Below, one piece after another: positions 9,437 to 17,985 of a DNA stretch of 64,000 nt (its first letter is position 1; each line of letters starts with the position of its first letter). This stretch comes from Chromatiales bacterium (lineage in GTDB: Bacteria > Pseudomonadota > Gammaproteobacteria > Steroidobacterales > GCA-2729495): contig JABIQA010000109.1 in the NCBI GenBank assembly GCA_018699155.1, positions 1 through 64,000 of the forward strand. The letters are read 5' to 3'. Below the pieces are notes generated by a model. The model was not told the origin of the DNA and did not search any database. It was given only the letters and a program-made list of their open reading frames with translations. The translations under genes and the position numbers were made by a program.

Positions 9437-10498
9437 CTAGCGGGGAATCCTGCTGTAAGCCTTTGATAAAATTCGTCCTGTTTCACGCAGTAGATCATAG
9501 GTAGCGGCAATTGGACCCAGAACTGCGCCCTTCTCCTTGCGCCGACGATAACGGCGATGGGTATATTTATCACGCATGCTGAAATCATCCTGACGGTTGA
9601 TAGCCAGACGCCAGGGGTACAAACCGGGGGGATCAACATCGCCGGTACCAACCATTGCCAGCATTTCATCATAGTTATAACCAAGCCCCGCCAGAACGTC
9701 TTGATCCAACTCCATCAGGTACTGCTGTGCAAAGTGCAGCTGCTGAGGATCATTCGCTATTCCCCTCCACTTATCTATGCTGTCGGCAACGGGCCGTGTC
9801 CTTTTCCCGACACCAACACGGTCAGTCATAAATCCCTTAGCTGCTGGCGTAGCTCCATAATCGATCATCGCATCGCAATACTCGATACCCAGCTGGGAAC
9901 AAAGCCTTTGCATTTCCACATCGGGATTAGCAACAAGACTCTCATAACGCACAATAATAGCGGCATCACCAAGCTGCCTAATACCGTTAAGTATCTGCTC
10001 CGGAGCATCCAGAAGGTCTGTGCGAAATTCAGACAGCATGTTGAAGTCGTCTTTAACGAAACTGTTCAATTCAGAGTACAAAACTGCCATTGGGTTACGC
10101 AGTAGAAAGATAAAGCGTGCTTTAGGAAACAGTCGCAACAACTCCGGAAGAATCATTGCATAGCGTGGCGTCTTATCGATAAATATCCTGCCTTTACCAT
10201 GCTCCAAAGCATTTTCATAAAAGACTTTTGCCCAGGAGCGCACGGCTGAGTCATGCACCGATGCACCATCAGTGTAGTTATCCAGAAAATCATTTAATGC
10301 GAGTGCAGCCCAGCGGGCACCATAGTCTGTGGTAATACCTTCGCTGCGCAGCGCATACAAAGGATGAAGCATTAGCCATGTCTCGGCGGAAGTTTTAATA
10401 TCCTTATTCCCAGAGAGCATGCGCTGCAATAACGTCGAGCCGGAACGCGGCTGCGAAATTATAAAAATCAGATTCTCACCAAGATACTCGTCGGACAT
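9437..10498 (-). CDS. Sulfotransferase family protein
   Basis: 353 residues. The N-terminal PAPS-binding loop is SQPRSGSTLLQRML near residue 14-27; the 3'-phosphate-binding segment is RFIFLLRNPMAVLYSELNSF near 129-148, and FIDKTPRYA precedes it, as in bacterial sulfotransferase (Sulfotransfer_3) proteins. The enzyme moves sulfate from PAPS to an unknown acceptor (carbohydrate, lipid or protein tyrosine). The C terminus is basic (YTHRRYRRRKEKG). No glycan or capsule cluster is adjacent, so the acceptor cannot be inferred. Confidence 0.88.
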   Translation of the reverse strand: MSDEYLGENLIFIISQPRSGSTLLQRMLSGNKDIKTSAETWLMLHPLYALRSEGITTDYGARWAALALNDFLDNYTDGASVHDSAVRSWAKVFYENALEHGKGRIFIDKTPRYAMILPELLRLFPKARFIFLLRNPMAVLYSELNSFVKDDFNMLSEFRTDLLDAPEQILNGIRQLGDAAIIVRYESLVANPDVEMQRLCSQLGIEYCDAMIDYGATPAAKGFMTDRVGVGKRTRPVADSIDKWRGIANDPQQLHFAQQYLMELDQDVLAGLGYNYDEMLAMVGTGDVDPPGLYPWRLAINRQDDFSMRDKYTHRRYRRRKEKGAVLGPIAATYDLLRETGRILSKAYSRIPR

Positions 10499-10661
10499 TT
10501 TGCAACCCTTGCGAACAGCATATTTTCAGGTGGATTCAAGCATAACGAATATGCCCCTGCCAAACTAGGAACCACGGCTCGTTCCGAGTGGAGTGACACA
10601 TTAATAAACCCGGAAACTGTGGCATGATTTACCCACTTATAGCCGCCCTCGACAGTCAATC

Positions 10662-11333
10662 ATGAATCTCTTTGGTCGTTTTCTTGAGCTTAGTATGCCT
10701 GTTCGCGACATCCGTGAGTCGCTGGAATGGTACCGATTACTGGGTTTTCAGGAGTGCGCTGTTGGCGATATCTATGACTACCACTACGCCGTCGTAACCG
10801 ATGGTCGAGTATTTATTGGCTTACATAGCGCCGATATAGAAGAACTCTGCCTGACCTTCGTCAGGCCAGAACTAAGCCTTTATTTTAAAGAGCTTCAGGC
10901 ATTAGGTCTTGATGTCAACGATGTCTATCAGGGAGACGAATACTTTCATCAGCTGATTTTGCACGACCCGGCGGGGTTGCAGGTCAGGCTAATAGAAGCA
11001 CGCACATTTTCGCCCTCTGTTGAAGATCGTGCTCCGCTGACCGGTCAGGTTCGTCATCTCGGCATTAGCGCACGCTACCCCGACGAAGCAAGAGAATTCT
11101 GGCAGCAGGGCGGTTTAAGCGCTCACGATGACGACGAGTCTATCGAACTGCTCACCCCGGGCATGACACTGCGTTTACACGCCGGAGTGTCAGCACCACA
11201 GCTTAATTTTCTATGCCCCGACAAACAGGCTCTGATAAAACTGCTTATGAAAGAGGAACAACGCTATCAGCAACATGGTGAGCTCATATCACTTACCTCG
11301 CCCGAAGGGTTGCAACTGAATGTGCTGGGTTAG
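10662..11333 (+). CDS. VOC family protein (tandem glyoxalase-type domains)
   Basis: 223 residues in two vicinal-oxygen-chelate halves. The first is canonical: FLELSMPVRDIRESLEWYR, then LGF, YAVVTDGRVFIGLH, and LILHDPAGLQVRLIEA. The second half (from about residue 125, RHLGISARYPDEAREFWQQ) is weaker but keeps the layout, ending in LTSPEGLQLNVLG. VOC proteins include lyases, dioxygenases and antibiotic-binding proteins; the activity here is unknown. It stands alone, convergent with acs 9 bp downstream. Confidence 0.82.
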   Translation: MNLFGRFLELSMPVRDIRESLEWYRLLGFQECAVGDIYDYHYAVVTDGRVFIGLHSADIEELCLTFVRPELSLYFKELQALGLDVNDVYQGDEYFHQLILHDPAGLQVRLIEARTFSPSVEDRAPLTGQVRHLGISARYPDEAREFWQQGGLSAHDDDESIELLTPGMTLRLHAGVSAPQLNFLCPDKQALIKLLMKEEQRYQQHGELISLTSPEGLQLNVLG

Positions 11334-11342
11334 CCTTTACGC

Positions 11343-13307
11343 CTAGTCCTCGCCGCGCAGCTGGTCGAGAATGCTCGGATCTTCCAAGGTCGATGTATCC
11401 TGAGTAATGGCTTCGCCGGAGGCAATGGTGCGCAACAAGCGCCGCATAATTTTTCCTGAGCGGGTCTTTGGCAAGCTATCCGCAAAACGAATATTATCTG
11501 GCTTCGCAATGGGCCCTACCTGCTTGCTAACCCATGCCCGCAACTCTTTTACTAATGCCTTTGCATCATCGCCCGAAGGTCTCGCGCCACATGGCACCAC
11601 ATAGGCAAAAATCGCTTCGCCTTTAATCTCATCAGGACGTCCGACAACCGCGGCTTCAACCACCTTCTCGTGCGAGACTAATGCCGATTCAACTTCCATG
11701 GTTCCTAGCCTATGGCCCGAAACGTTTAACACGTCATCGATACGCCCCATAATCCAAAAATTTCCATGCTTATCAGTATGAGCGCTGTCGCCGGCAACAT
11801 AAAACCTACCGTGAAACTTTTCCCAATAGGTTTCGATATAGCGGTCATTGTCGCCCCATATAGTCTGCAGCATCGACGGCCATGGTTTGCGAATAACCAG
11901 GTAACCCCCCAACTCCGGTGACGTAACCGTGTTGCCTTGATCGTCGACGATGTCGGCGGCTATTCCTGGCAACGGCTGGGTGCATGAACCCGGCGGCGTT
12001 GCCGTAACACTCGGCACAGGGCTCATCATGATGCCGCCAGTTTCGGTTTGCCACCAGGTATCCACAATCGGGCAAACCTCCCGACCAATAACGCGGTGGT
12101 ACCAGGTCCAGGCTTCAGGATTAATCGGCTCACCCACACTGCCCAACAACCGAATACTGCTCAGGTCATAAGACTCAGGCACTTCATCGCCGAAGCGCAT
12201 TAACGCTCGGATGGCCGTAGGCGCGGTGTAGAAAACAGTCACTTTGTGCGTCTCGCAAATTTTCCAGAAGCGCCCCGCATCGGGAACTGTGGGCGAGCCT
12301 TCATACATCAAAATTGTGGCTCCAGCGGCCAGCGGCCCATACGCCACATAGGAATGACCTGTAATCCAGCCAACATCGGCCGTACACCAGAAGACATCAG
12401 TCTCCTGATAATCAAACACTGTTTCATAAGTGAGCCTGGCATTCAGCAGGTAACCTGCTGAACCGTGTTGCACCCCTTTCGGTTTGCCGGTGGAGCCTGA
12501 CGTGTACAACAAAAAAAGTGGATGAGATGCTTCGACCGGCAACGGCGCACACTCATCGCACTGATCTGCTATTGCATCAGACCACCAGATATCACGGCCG
12601 ACTTTCATCGGCACATCCTGCTTGGTCCGCTGCAGCACAATAACCCGTTCAATCGTTGGACAGCCGCCGGACAACGCTTCATCCGCCGCACGCTTAAGTT
12701 CGACAGGCGAGCCGCCACGGAAGCCGCCATCGGCGGTAATTAGCATTCGAGCTCCGGCATCATTAATACGATCGCGAAGCGCTACAGCAGAAAACCCGCC
12801 AAATACCACCGAATGAATCGCGCCTATTCGTGCGCAGGCCTGCATCGCGATAACTGCTTCGGGAACCATCGGCATATAGATAACAACGCGATCACCACAA
12901 CTTATGCCACTTGCCTTCAGCGCGTTCGCAAATCGACTGACTTCACTGGTCAGCTCTGCATAACTAATACGACGCACGCCCCCCTGTTCACCTTCAAAAA
13001 TAATGGCTGTCTTATCGGCGCGGGTTTCAAGATGTACATCAAGGCAGTTTGCCGATACGTTCAGCTCACCGCCGCTAAACCATTTGTAGTTAGGCGCTTT
13101 ACTGTCATCAAGAACCTGCGACCAGGGCTTGTCCCAGACAATTAAATCCGTCGCCATTTTTTCCCAATAGGCATTGCTATCTTGGGCGGCCAACGCATAA
13201 CGCTGCTCAAGCTCGGTAGCACTTAGCGCGGCTTGCTTCACAAAATCTGTCGGCGGTTGAAACAGTCGCTCCTCATTCAGGATCGACTTAATATTCCCTT
13301 CACTCAT
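11343..13307 (-). CDS. acs: Acetyl-CoA synthetase
   Basis: 654-residue AMP-forming acetate-CoA ligase, the usual length. Motifs: P-loop-like [17 protein letters not shown] near residue 268, [10 protein letters not shown] near 414, and the C-terminal [14 protein letters not shown], whose lysine is the regulatory acetylation site in Salmonella Acs. It converts acetate, ATP and CoA to acetyl-CoA, scavenging acetate. The start at 13307 has AGG about 8 bp upstream. With the thiolase at 0.7 kb it gives the cell acetyl-CoA handling capacity, but the genes are not linked in an operon. Confidence 0.96.
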   Translation of the reverse strand: MSEGNIKSILNEERLFQPPTDFVKQAALSATELEQRYALAAQDSNAYWEKMATDLIVWDKPWSQVLDDSKAPNYKWFSGGELNVSANCLDVHLETRADKTAIIFEGEQGGVRRISYAELTSEVSRFANALKASGISCGDRVVIYMPMVPEAVIAMQACARIGAIHSVVFGGFSAVALRDRINDAGARMLITADGGFRGGSPVELKRAADEALSGGCPTIERVIVLQRTKQDVPMKVGRDIWWSDAIADQCDECAPLPVEASHPLFLLYTSGSTGKPKGVQHGSAGYLLNARLTYETVFDYQETDVFWCTADVGWITGHSYVAYGPLAAGATILMYEGSPTVPDAGRFWKICETHKVTVFYTAPTAIRALMRFGDEVPESYDLSSIRLLGSVGEPINPEAWTWYHRVIGREVCPIVDTWWQTETGGIMMSPVPSVTATPPGSCTQPLPGIAADIVDDQGNTVTSPELGGYLVIRKPWPSMLQTIWGDNDRYIETYWEKFHGRFYVAGDSAHTDKHGNFWIMGRIDDVLNVSGHRLGTMEVESALVSHEKVVEAAVVGRPDEIKGEAIFAYVVPCGARPSGDDAKALVKELRAWVSKQVGPIAKPDNIRFADSLPKTRSGKIMRRLLRTIASGEAITQDTSTLEDPSILDQLRGED

Positions 13308-13349
13308 TGCTACAACCTCAAAAACAGTTCAAATAAATTCACAAAGTTT

Positions 13350-14249
13350 TTATAACCGTGACACATCAAACTTATCGGCTATACGCTCGGCCTGATGTCG
13401 CAAGGCCGTGCCGAAGCCAGCCTGATCATAAAGATGGTGCAACGTGCCTAGGTCCGGCGCCCGGCGTTTTAACACCGCCACGCTGGTATTCACCGGCACA
13501 TCACAATGAATTGTGCTGAGCTCCCGCGATAGATATGCCTTTTCACGATGCTCTTCAAGCTTGCCAGCCATTGTCTTCGCCCCACGAAAGCTCAATTGCG
13601 CAACCGAACCGAGATCCGCATACAAAGAATCCAGCGAGTCAAAATGAGCCAGCAAGGCACTCGCGGTTTTCGGGCCCACACCGCGCACCCCCGGGATGTT
13701 ATCTACCGCATCGCCAGCCAGAGCCAAATAATCAATCATCTGCTCCGGCCGGACACCGTACTGGGCAGGAACATCGTGATAACCCACACGACGATTGCCA
13801 GCGTAATCCCACATGACGTCACCATCACGTAACAACTGCACCATATCTTTGTCACAACTCACGATTGTGCCTGCGACACCATTGGCACGCATGCGCGTAA
13901 TAACGGTGCCTATCAGGTCGTCAGCCTCAAACCGGGCCTCACTGAAATCAGCCAACCCCAAAGCACTTACAACCTGCTGGCAACGTAGAAATTGCCGCTT
14001 CAACTCGATCGGAGCCGGATCACGATTGGCTTTATATTCGGGGTAGATATCGTTGCGAAAGCAACTGCCCAGACTCTGATCAAAAGCAACGGCGACCAGA
14101 TCGGGGTTTGCCGACTCCAGAAAGTCACCAATGAATCGCGTAAAACCATACATCGCATTCACCGGATCATTGTTGTCATCGACCATGGTGTCGGGCATAG
14201 AGAACCACGCCCGAAAAATATACACACTGGCATCAATTGCATAGACCAT
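13350..14249 (-). CDS. 5'-3' exonuclease (PolA N-terminal-like, Xni/ExoIX type)
   Basis: 299-residue stand-alone flap-endonuclease-like nuclease. The metal-binding N-terminal part has YAIDASVYIFRAWF, DLVAVAFDQ, FRNDIYPEYKANR, ARFEADDLIGT and IVSCDKDMVQLL; the H3TH DNA-binding part has LAGDAVDNIPGVRGVGPKTAS. These are the catalytic acidic clusters of the 5'-3' exonuclease family. It lacks a polymerase domain, so it is not PolA itself. It sits 16 bp after the HNH nuclease gene on the same strand, suggesting co-transcription of two nucleases. Confidence 0.92.
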   Translation of the reverse strand: MVYAIDASVYIFRAWFSMPDTMVDDNNDPVNAMYGFTRFIGDFLESANPDLVAVAFDQSLGSCFRNDIYPEYKANRDPAPIELKRQFLRCQQVVSALGLADFSEARFEADDLIGTVITRMRANGVAGTIVSCDKDMVQLLRDGDVMWDYAGNRRVGYHDVPAQYGVRPEQMIDYLALAGDAVDNIPGVRGVGPKTASALLAHFDSLDSLYADLGSVAQLSFRGAKTMAGKLEEHREKAYLSRELSTIHCDVPVNTSVAVLKRRAPDLGTLHHLYDQAGFGTALRHQAERIADKFDVSRL

Positions 14250-14265
14250 AGAAGCCTATGCTAAC

Positions 14266-14910
14266 TCAGCAAGACTGTTTGAGGCGACCTGTTCCGAGGT
14301 GTCCGCTCAAGCGTTTGTGCAGCGGACTCGTGCGTGGAAAGTGCGCCAGCAAAAATTCCATTTGGTCGGTCAGTACACGCCGGCCCTTGAGATAGATGTA
14401 TTCGGCGTAGGTGGGTATAAATGGCACCGCGATAAGTTCCATGCGGGCCTGTTCGGGCGTGCGCCCGCCTTTGTGGTTATTGCAACGCCGGCAGGCTGCG
14501 ACAACATTGGCCCAAACGTCTCTGCCACCCTGACTCACTGGCGTAATATGATCACGGGTTAAATCGCGTTCGTAAAATCGCTTAGCGCAGTACATACAGA
14601 GGTTGGCATCACGGCGAAACAGAGTTTTGTTGTTTACTGGAGGCACATAGTTATTGCGGCGCTCAGCATGATTGGTCGAATGACCAATGGTTGCAATAAT
14701 TGAATTCACTTCGATAATCGAACGTTCGCCCGTGGCGGCAGAAAAGCCACCATGAATTTCATACAAGGGCTGCCCGCAGGCATAAGCGACCTGATTGGTG
14801 TAATAGAGTCTGGCCGCATCACGATAATCAATCCACTCAAGTGGCATGCCGGATGCATCGGTGCGTAGCACCTGTTGACTCAGATTTTTGATGTACTCAT
14901 CTGTGTCCAT
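14266..14910 (-). CDS. HNH endonuclease
   Basis: About 214 residues. The C-terminal half carries the HNH fold: CMYCAKRF, then RDHITPVSQGGRDVWANVVAACRRCNNHKG, with two CxxC zinc pairs and the catalytic DH. An N-terminal domain of about 85 residues (LEWIDYRDAARLYY...) precedes it, an arrangement I recognise from many chromosomal gammaproteobacterial HNH proteins. The ATG at 14910 gives MDTDEYIKN; a TTG directly before it (14913) is possible. The start codon overlaps the stop of the decayed DUF3106 frame (TGATG), so the two were once translationally coupled. Target unknown. Confidence 0.88.
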   Translation of the reverse strand: MDTDEYIKNLSQQVLRTDASGMPLEWIDYRDAARLYYTNQVAYACGQPLYEIHGGFSAATGERSIIEVNSIIATIGHSTNHAERRNNYVPPVNNKTLFRRDANLCMYCAKRFYERDLTRDHITPVSQGGRDVWANVVAACRRCNNHKGGRTPEQARMELIAVPFIPTYAEYIYLKGRRVLTDQMEFLLAHFPRTSPLHKRLSGHLGTGRLKQSC

Positions 14911-15212
14911 CAATGAGCCTGCTTAAGCCTCGAACGGCTCCTATCTTGAAGCGTCTGTAAAAAAAAGCAACACACTATCATTCTCTCCTCCTGAGACATA
15001 TTACTGAGCCGAGAACGCAAAGTGTCGCGCTCCTCACGCGTCACTCTGCTCAAACGTTCACAAGCCTTTTCCTTTCACTCAGGTGACATGTTCTGAAACC
15101 GCTGATAGCCACGCCTCTCTATACCCGCAAGAAAGCTGTCCTTTGCCTGCCACTTATCCAAAACACCCGCCTAAAGTGCGCCGTCACCCTGCAGAAAGCC
15201 GCTATTCGCCAT
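14910..15212 (-). pseudogene. Decayed DUF3106-like gene (two in-frame stops)
   Basis: Reading leftward from an ATG at 15212, one frame gives MANSGFLQGDGAL, a TAG stop at 15171-15173, AGVLDKWQAKDSFLAGIERR, GYQRFQNMSPE, a TGA stop at 15075-15077, then KEKACERLSRVTREERDTLR, SRLSNMSQEER and a divergent tail ending at 14910. The repeated (R)F/L..MSPEER..LR..L pattern is that of DUF3106, a short exported protein family of unknown role. The TGA looks like CGA (Arg) mutated by one base. No signal peptide remains at the front. The frame ends in a TGATG overlap with the HNH gene. I judge it a true relic, because one frame keeps the repeat pattern on both sides of each stop. Confidence 0.7.
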
Positions 15213-15396
15213 GTCTGAACTTGTAATCGCCACGCTCACGGTTAACCTCTAGAATAACCAAAGTTTACGCACTCAAGAATCAGGGAAATGCATTAGCTGG
15301 GGTACCCTCTGATAAAGACGCAAGGGTAAATGGCTTACCCGTATCGGCAAAAGAACGTTCACTCGCTGCGGCCTTGCACGCCATGATCGGGCGGAT

Positions 15397-15419
15397 TTTT
15401 GCCCCAAAATGGGGCAAAA
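15397..15419. repeat. Perfect inverted repeat, 9-bp arms
   Basis: TTTTGCCCC and GGGGCAAAA are separated by AAAAT. It is not followed by a T-run beyond the arm on either strand and lies far from any stop codon of an intact gene, so it looks more like an operator or cruciform-forming element than a terminator. Confidence 0.6.
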
Positions 15420-15460
15420 TACGCTGGACAACTGTCGTTGTTTACTTGGACATAGTCCAG

Positions 15461-15469
15461 TTATGCACA
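15461..15469 (+). promoter_or_regulatory. DnaA-box match (TTATGCACA)
   Basis: Exact match to the DnaA consensus TTATNCACA. It follows a 13-bp palindrome directly and lies about 170 bp before the DnaA-box group next to priA. A single 9-mer can occur by chance; the grouping makes it noteworthy. Confidence 0.45.
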
Positions 15470-15630
15470 TTCCCTGCGATGCACCAATTAATTAGGGCTG
15501 ATTGGACTAAGAGCCACTCACGATTACGCTTTAAACTATTGATTTAAATATAAAAGTTGTTATTGTTCATTTTTTAACCAAACTGACACAAATGTCCTGA
15601 TTGCGCGGGTAACTCCCTCCGTTTTCGGTT

Positions 15631-15665
15631 TCATCCACATACTTATCCACAGATTTTGTGGACAA
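15631..15665. promoter_or_regulatory. DnaA-box cluster upstream of priA
   Basis: Three 9-mers in 35 bp: TCATCCACA (15631, one mismatch), TTATCCACA (15643, exact strong consensus) and, on the minus strand, TTGTCCACA (15665 to 15657, one mismatch). The last two face each other across 5 bp. The group starts 78 bp and ends 43 bp before the priA ATG and is preceded by an AT-rich stretch. It could regulate priA through DnaA, titrate DnaA, or be part of an origin-like element; sequence alone does not decide. Confidence 0.55.
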
Positions 15666-15708
15666 CTTATGTCATGTCGGCTTTTTTTACAAAACGTTAG
15701 CAAAACTT

Positions 15709-17898
15709 ATGAACCCGACCATACTCCGTGTTGCACTCAAAGCGCCTTTGCATGAACTCTACGACTATCTCGCCCCGGCCGGTGGGCCCGAGCCCGTGGT
15801 CGGACAGCGGGTTAGTGTGCCGTTCGGACGCAGCGAACGGATTGGCATTATTGCGGCGCTTGCCACCACCACCCCTATTGCACCGGAACGCTTAAAGGCG
15901 GCCAAGCAGATTATTGACGCTGTACCGCTACTCGACAGACCGTTGGTCGAGCTGCTCAACTGGGCTGCCGCCTATTATCAGCACCCGCCGGGCGAAGTTT
16001 TTGCAGCAGCCTTGCCGGTAGCGCTGCGGAAAGGTCAGGAGGCCTTGGGCGCTAGCGAAGCGCGTTGGCGGATCACCGACAAGGGCAACGCCGCACTCGA
16101 TGCCTCAGCAATTAAAGCCCCGGTGCAAAAGCAGGTACTCCAGGCTCTTCAAAGCGGGGAGCACAACAGCACTGCCCTCGCTGCAGTTCATGACGGCTGG
16201 CAACGCGCCGTCCGCGAGCTGCAAAAGAAAACGTTCGTGGCAAAGTTCACCGCAGAACTGCCGAAGGTGCTGCCGCCAGATGTCCCATTAAAAACCGGAC
16301 CGCAGCTCAACGCCGACCAACAGCAAGCGGTGGATCAAATTACGCCAGCAAACAGCAAAACCTGGCTGCTTGATGGCGTGACCGGCAGCGGTAAAACCGA
16401 GGTTTACCTGCGCCTGATCGAACAACAGCTAGACGCTGGCAAACAGACACTGGTGGTAGTTCCTGAAATCGGATTGACCCCACAACTGGTCTCTCGCTTT
16501 CGGGAGCGACTTGCAGCCACTGTGGTCGTCATGCATTCAAATCTCAATGACACGGAACGCACACAAGCTTGGCTGGATGCCAGCGACGGCACAGCGGGCG
16601 TTATTATCGGCACTCGCTCAGCAATTTTTACCGCGCTCAACCAACCGGGACTGATTGTTATAGATGAAGAACACGATGCCTCTCTAAAGCAGCAAGAAGG
16701 CTTTCGCTACTCGGCCCGAGATCTGGCGGTGGTGCGAGGCAAGAAGTTAAAAATTCCGGTTATCCTCGGCTCGGCGACGCCGTCTTTTGAAACGCTGGCA
16801 AATGCCACTGTCGGACGCTATGAAAGACTGCGCTTACCCATCAGAGCCGGCGGTGCAAGCCAGCCAGAAGTTAACCTGATTGACCTGCAGCGTTATCCGG
16901 CAACTGACGGATTAACGCAGCCGATGATTGATGCCATCGGCCGACACCTCGGCAACAACGGACAGGTGCTCATCTATCTAAATCGTCGCGGTTTCGCGCC
17001 AACACTCTTTTGCAGTAACTGCTGCAGTTGCGTGGAATGCCGGCGTTGCGATGCACGTCTGGTGGTTCATCAACAGCGCAACCTGGCGGTCTGCCATCAC
17101 TGTGGATTCGAATCCCGTTTGCCTGATGTTTGCCCAGAGTGCAGCGGTGAGCTACTGCCCTTGGGGCAGGGTACAGAACGAATCGAAACAGCTATAAAGA
17201 ATTTATTTCCGGAAGAAACTATTGTCCGCCTTGATCGCGACTCAACGCGCCGCAAAGGCAGCATCGAACAACATCTTGAAATAATACGCGGCGGTCATGC
17301 GCGTATTTTACTTGGCACGCAGATGCTCACGAAAGGCCATGACTTCCCGAATGTGACCTTGGTCTGCGTGCTCGATGCGGATCAGGGGCTATTCGGCACC
17401 GACTTCCGCAGCGGTGAGCGACTGGCACAAAATTTTATTCAGGTCTCCGGGCGAGCAGGGCGGGCCGACCGCAGTGGAGAAGTCTGGATCCAAACCCTCT
17501 ACCCCGAGCATCCCCAGCTGCAGACCCTGCTCAACAAGGGTTACGCGGGCTACGCGGAAGAAGGGCTCGCCGAGCGGCAAGCAACTGCCTGGCCGCCTTA
17601 CAGTCATCTTGCCTTGCTGCGTGCAGAGAGCAGCAGCAAAGACACTCTCTATCAATTTCTAACCGCCGCACGTGGTCTTGCTGATCAAATTAACCCGGGC
17701 AGTGTGAGAATTCTCGGGCCGGCCAGCGCGCCAATGGAGCGGCGGTCGGGACGCTGGCGCGCACAAATATTGCTGCAGGCAGAGCATCGGCCGGCACTGC
17801 AGGCGCTGCTTACCTCATGGCGTCAGCATCTGGTGGAATCGTCGCTTTCGAGAAAGGCCCGCTGGTCGATCGACGTCGATCCAATCGAGCTTTTTTAG
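15709..17898 (+). CDS. priA: Primosomal replication-restart helicase PriA
   Basis: 729 residues from the ATG at 15709; the frame is open back to a GTG at 15658, but MNPTILRVALKAPL is the normal PriA start. Order: N-terminal 3' DNA-binding domain, helicase core with Walker A GVTGSGKT (223-230) and IDEEHDASLKQQEGFRYSAR, then the zinc region with eight cysteines (FCSNCCSCVECRRC and CHHCGFESRLPDVCPEC), and motifs V/VI (LLGTQMLTKGHDFPNVTLV, QVSGRAGRADRSGEV). It reloads the replisome at collapsed forks. DnaA-box-like sites lie just before it. Confidence 0.97.
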   Translation: MNPTILRVALKAPLHELYDYLAPAGGPEPVVGQRVSVPFGRSERIGIIAALATTTPIAPERLKAAKQIIDAVPLLDRPLVELLNWAAAYYQHPPGEVFAAALPVALRKGQEALGASEARWRITDKGNAALDASAIKAPVQKQVLQALQSGEHNSTALAAVHDGWQRAVRELQKKTFVAKFTAELPKVLPPDVPLKTGPQLNADQQQAVDQITPANSKTWLLDGVTGSGKTEVYLRLIEQQLDAGKQTLVVVPEIGLTPQLVSRFRERLAATVVVMHSNLNDTERTQAWLDASDGTAGVIIGTRSAIFTALNQPGLIVIDEEHDASLKQQEGFRYSARDLAVVRGKKLKIPVILGSATPSFETLANATVGRYERLRLPIRAGGASQPEVNLIDLQRYPATDGLTQPMIDAIGRHLGNNGQVLIYLNRRGFAPTLFCSNCCSCVECRRCDARLVVHQQRNLAVCHHCGFESRLPDVCPECSGELLPLGQGTERIETAIKNLFPEETIVRLDRDSTRRKGSIEQHLEIIRGGHARILLGTQMLTKGHDFPNVTLVCVLDADQGLFGTDFRSGERLAQNFIQVSGRAGRADRSGEVWIQTLYPEHPQLQTLLNKGYAGYAEEGLAERQATAWPPYSHLALLRAESSSKDTLYQFLTAARGLADQINPGSVRILGPASAPMERRSGRWRAQILLQAEHRPALQALLTSWRQHLVESSLSRKARWSIDVDPIELF

Positions 17899-17985
17899 CG
17901 CCAGCGGCTTGCAGCGTATAGAATCGCCATTCCGGAAATGCGGTCAGCGCAAATGCAGCTGCCGCGATTACAGTAGTGATTACTT

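Larger units (their letters stand above)
15213..15708. other. Gene-free interval before priA, with repeats and DnaA-box-like sites
   Basis: No convincing protein frame lies here (a 65-codon leftward frame at 15273-15470 resembles nothing I know). Instead it holds a 23-bp perfect inverted repeat (15397-15419), a 13-bp palindrome TGGAC-ATA-GTCCA (15447-15459), an exact DnaA-box match (15461-15469), an AT-rich tract of about 50 bp (15531-15580), and a tight group of three DnaA-box-like 9-mers (15631-15665). It is the intergenic space between leftward HNH/DUF3106 and rightward priA, so promoters for both must also be here. Confidence 0.6.

Noticed and set aside
15273-15470. 65-codon leftward open frame before priA
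   Set aside because: No recognisable domain, no clear ribosome site, and it crosses a perfect inverted repeat and a DnaA-box match.
15213-15709. Chromosomal origin of replication (oriC)
   Set aside because: DnaA boxes and an AT-rich tract are present, but the atp/par block runs leftward, which places oriC to the right in related bacteria, and no dnaA, rpmH, mnmG or mioC gene is near. Kept only as a DnaA-box finding.
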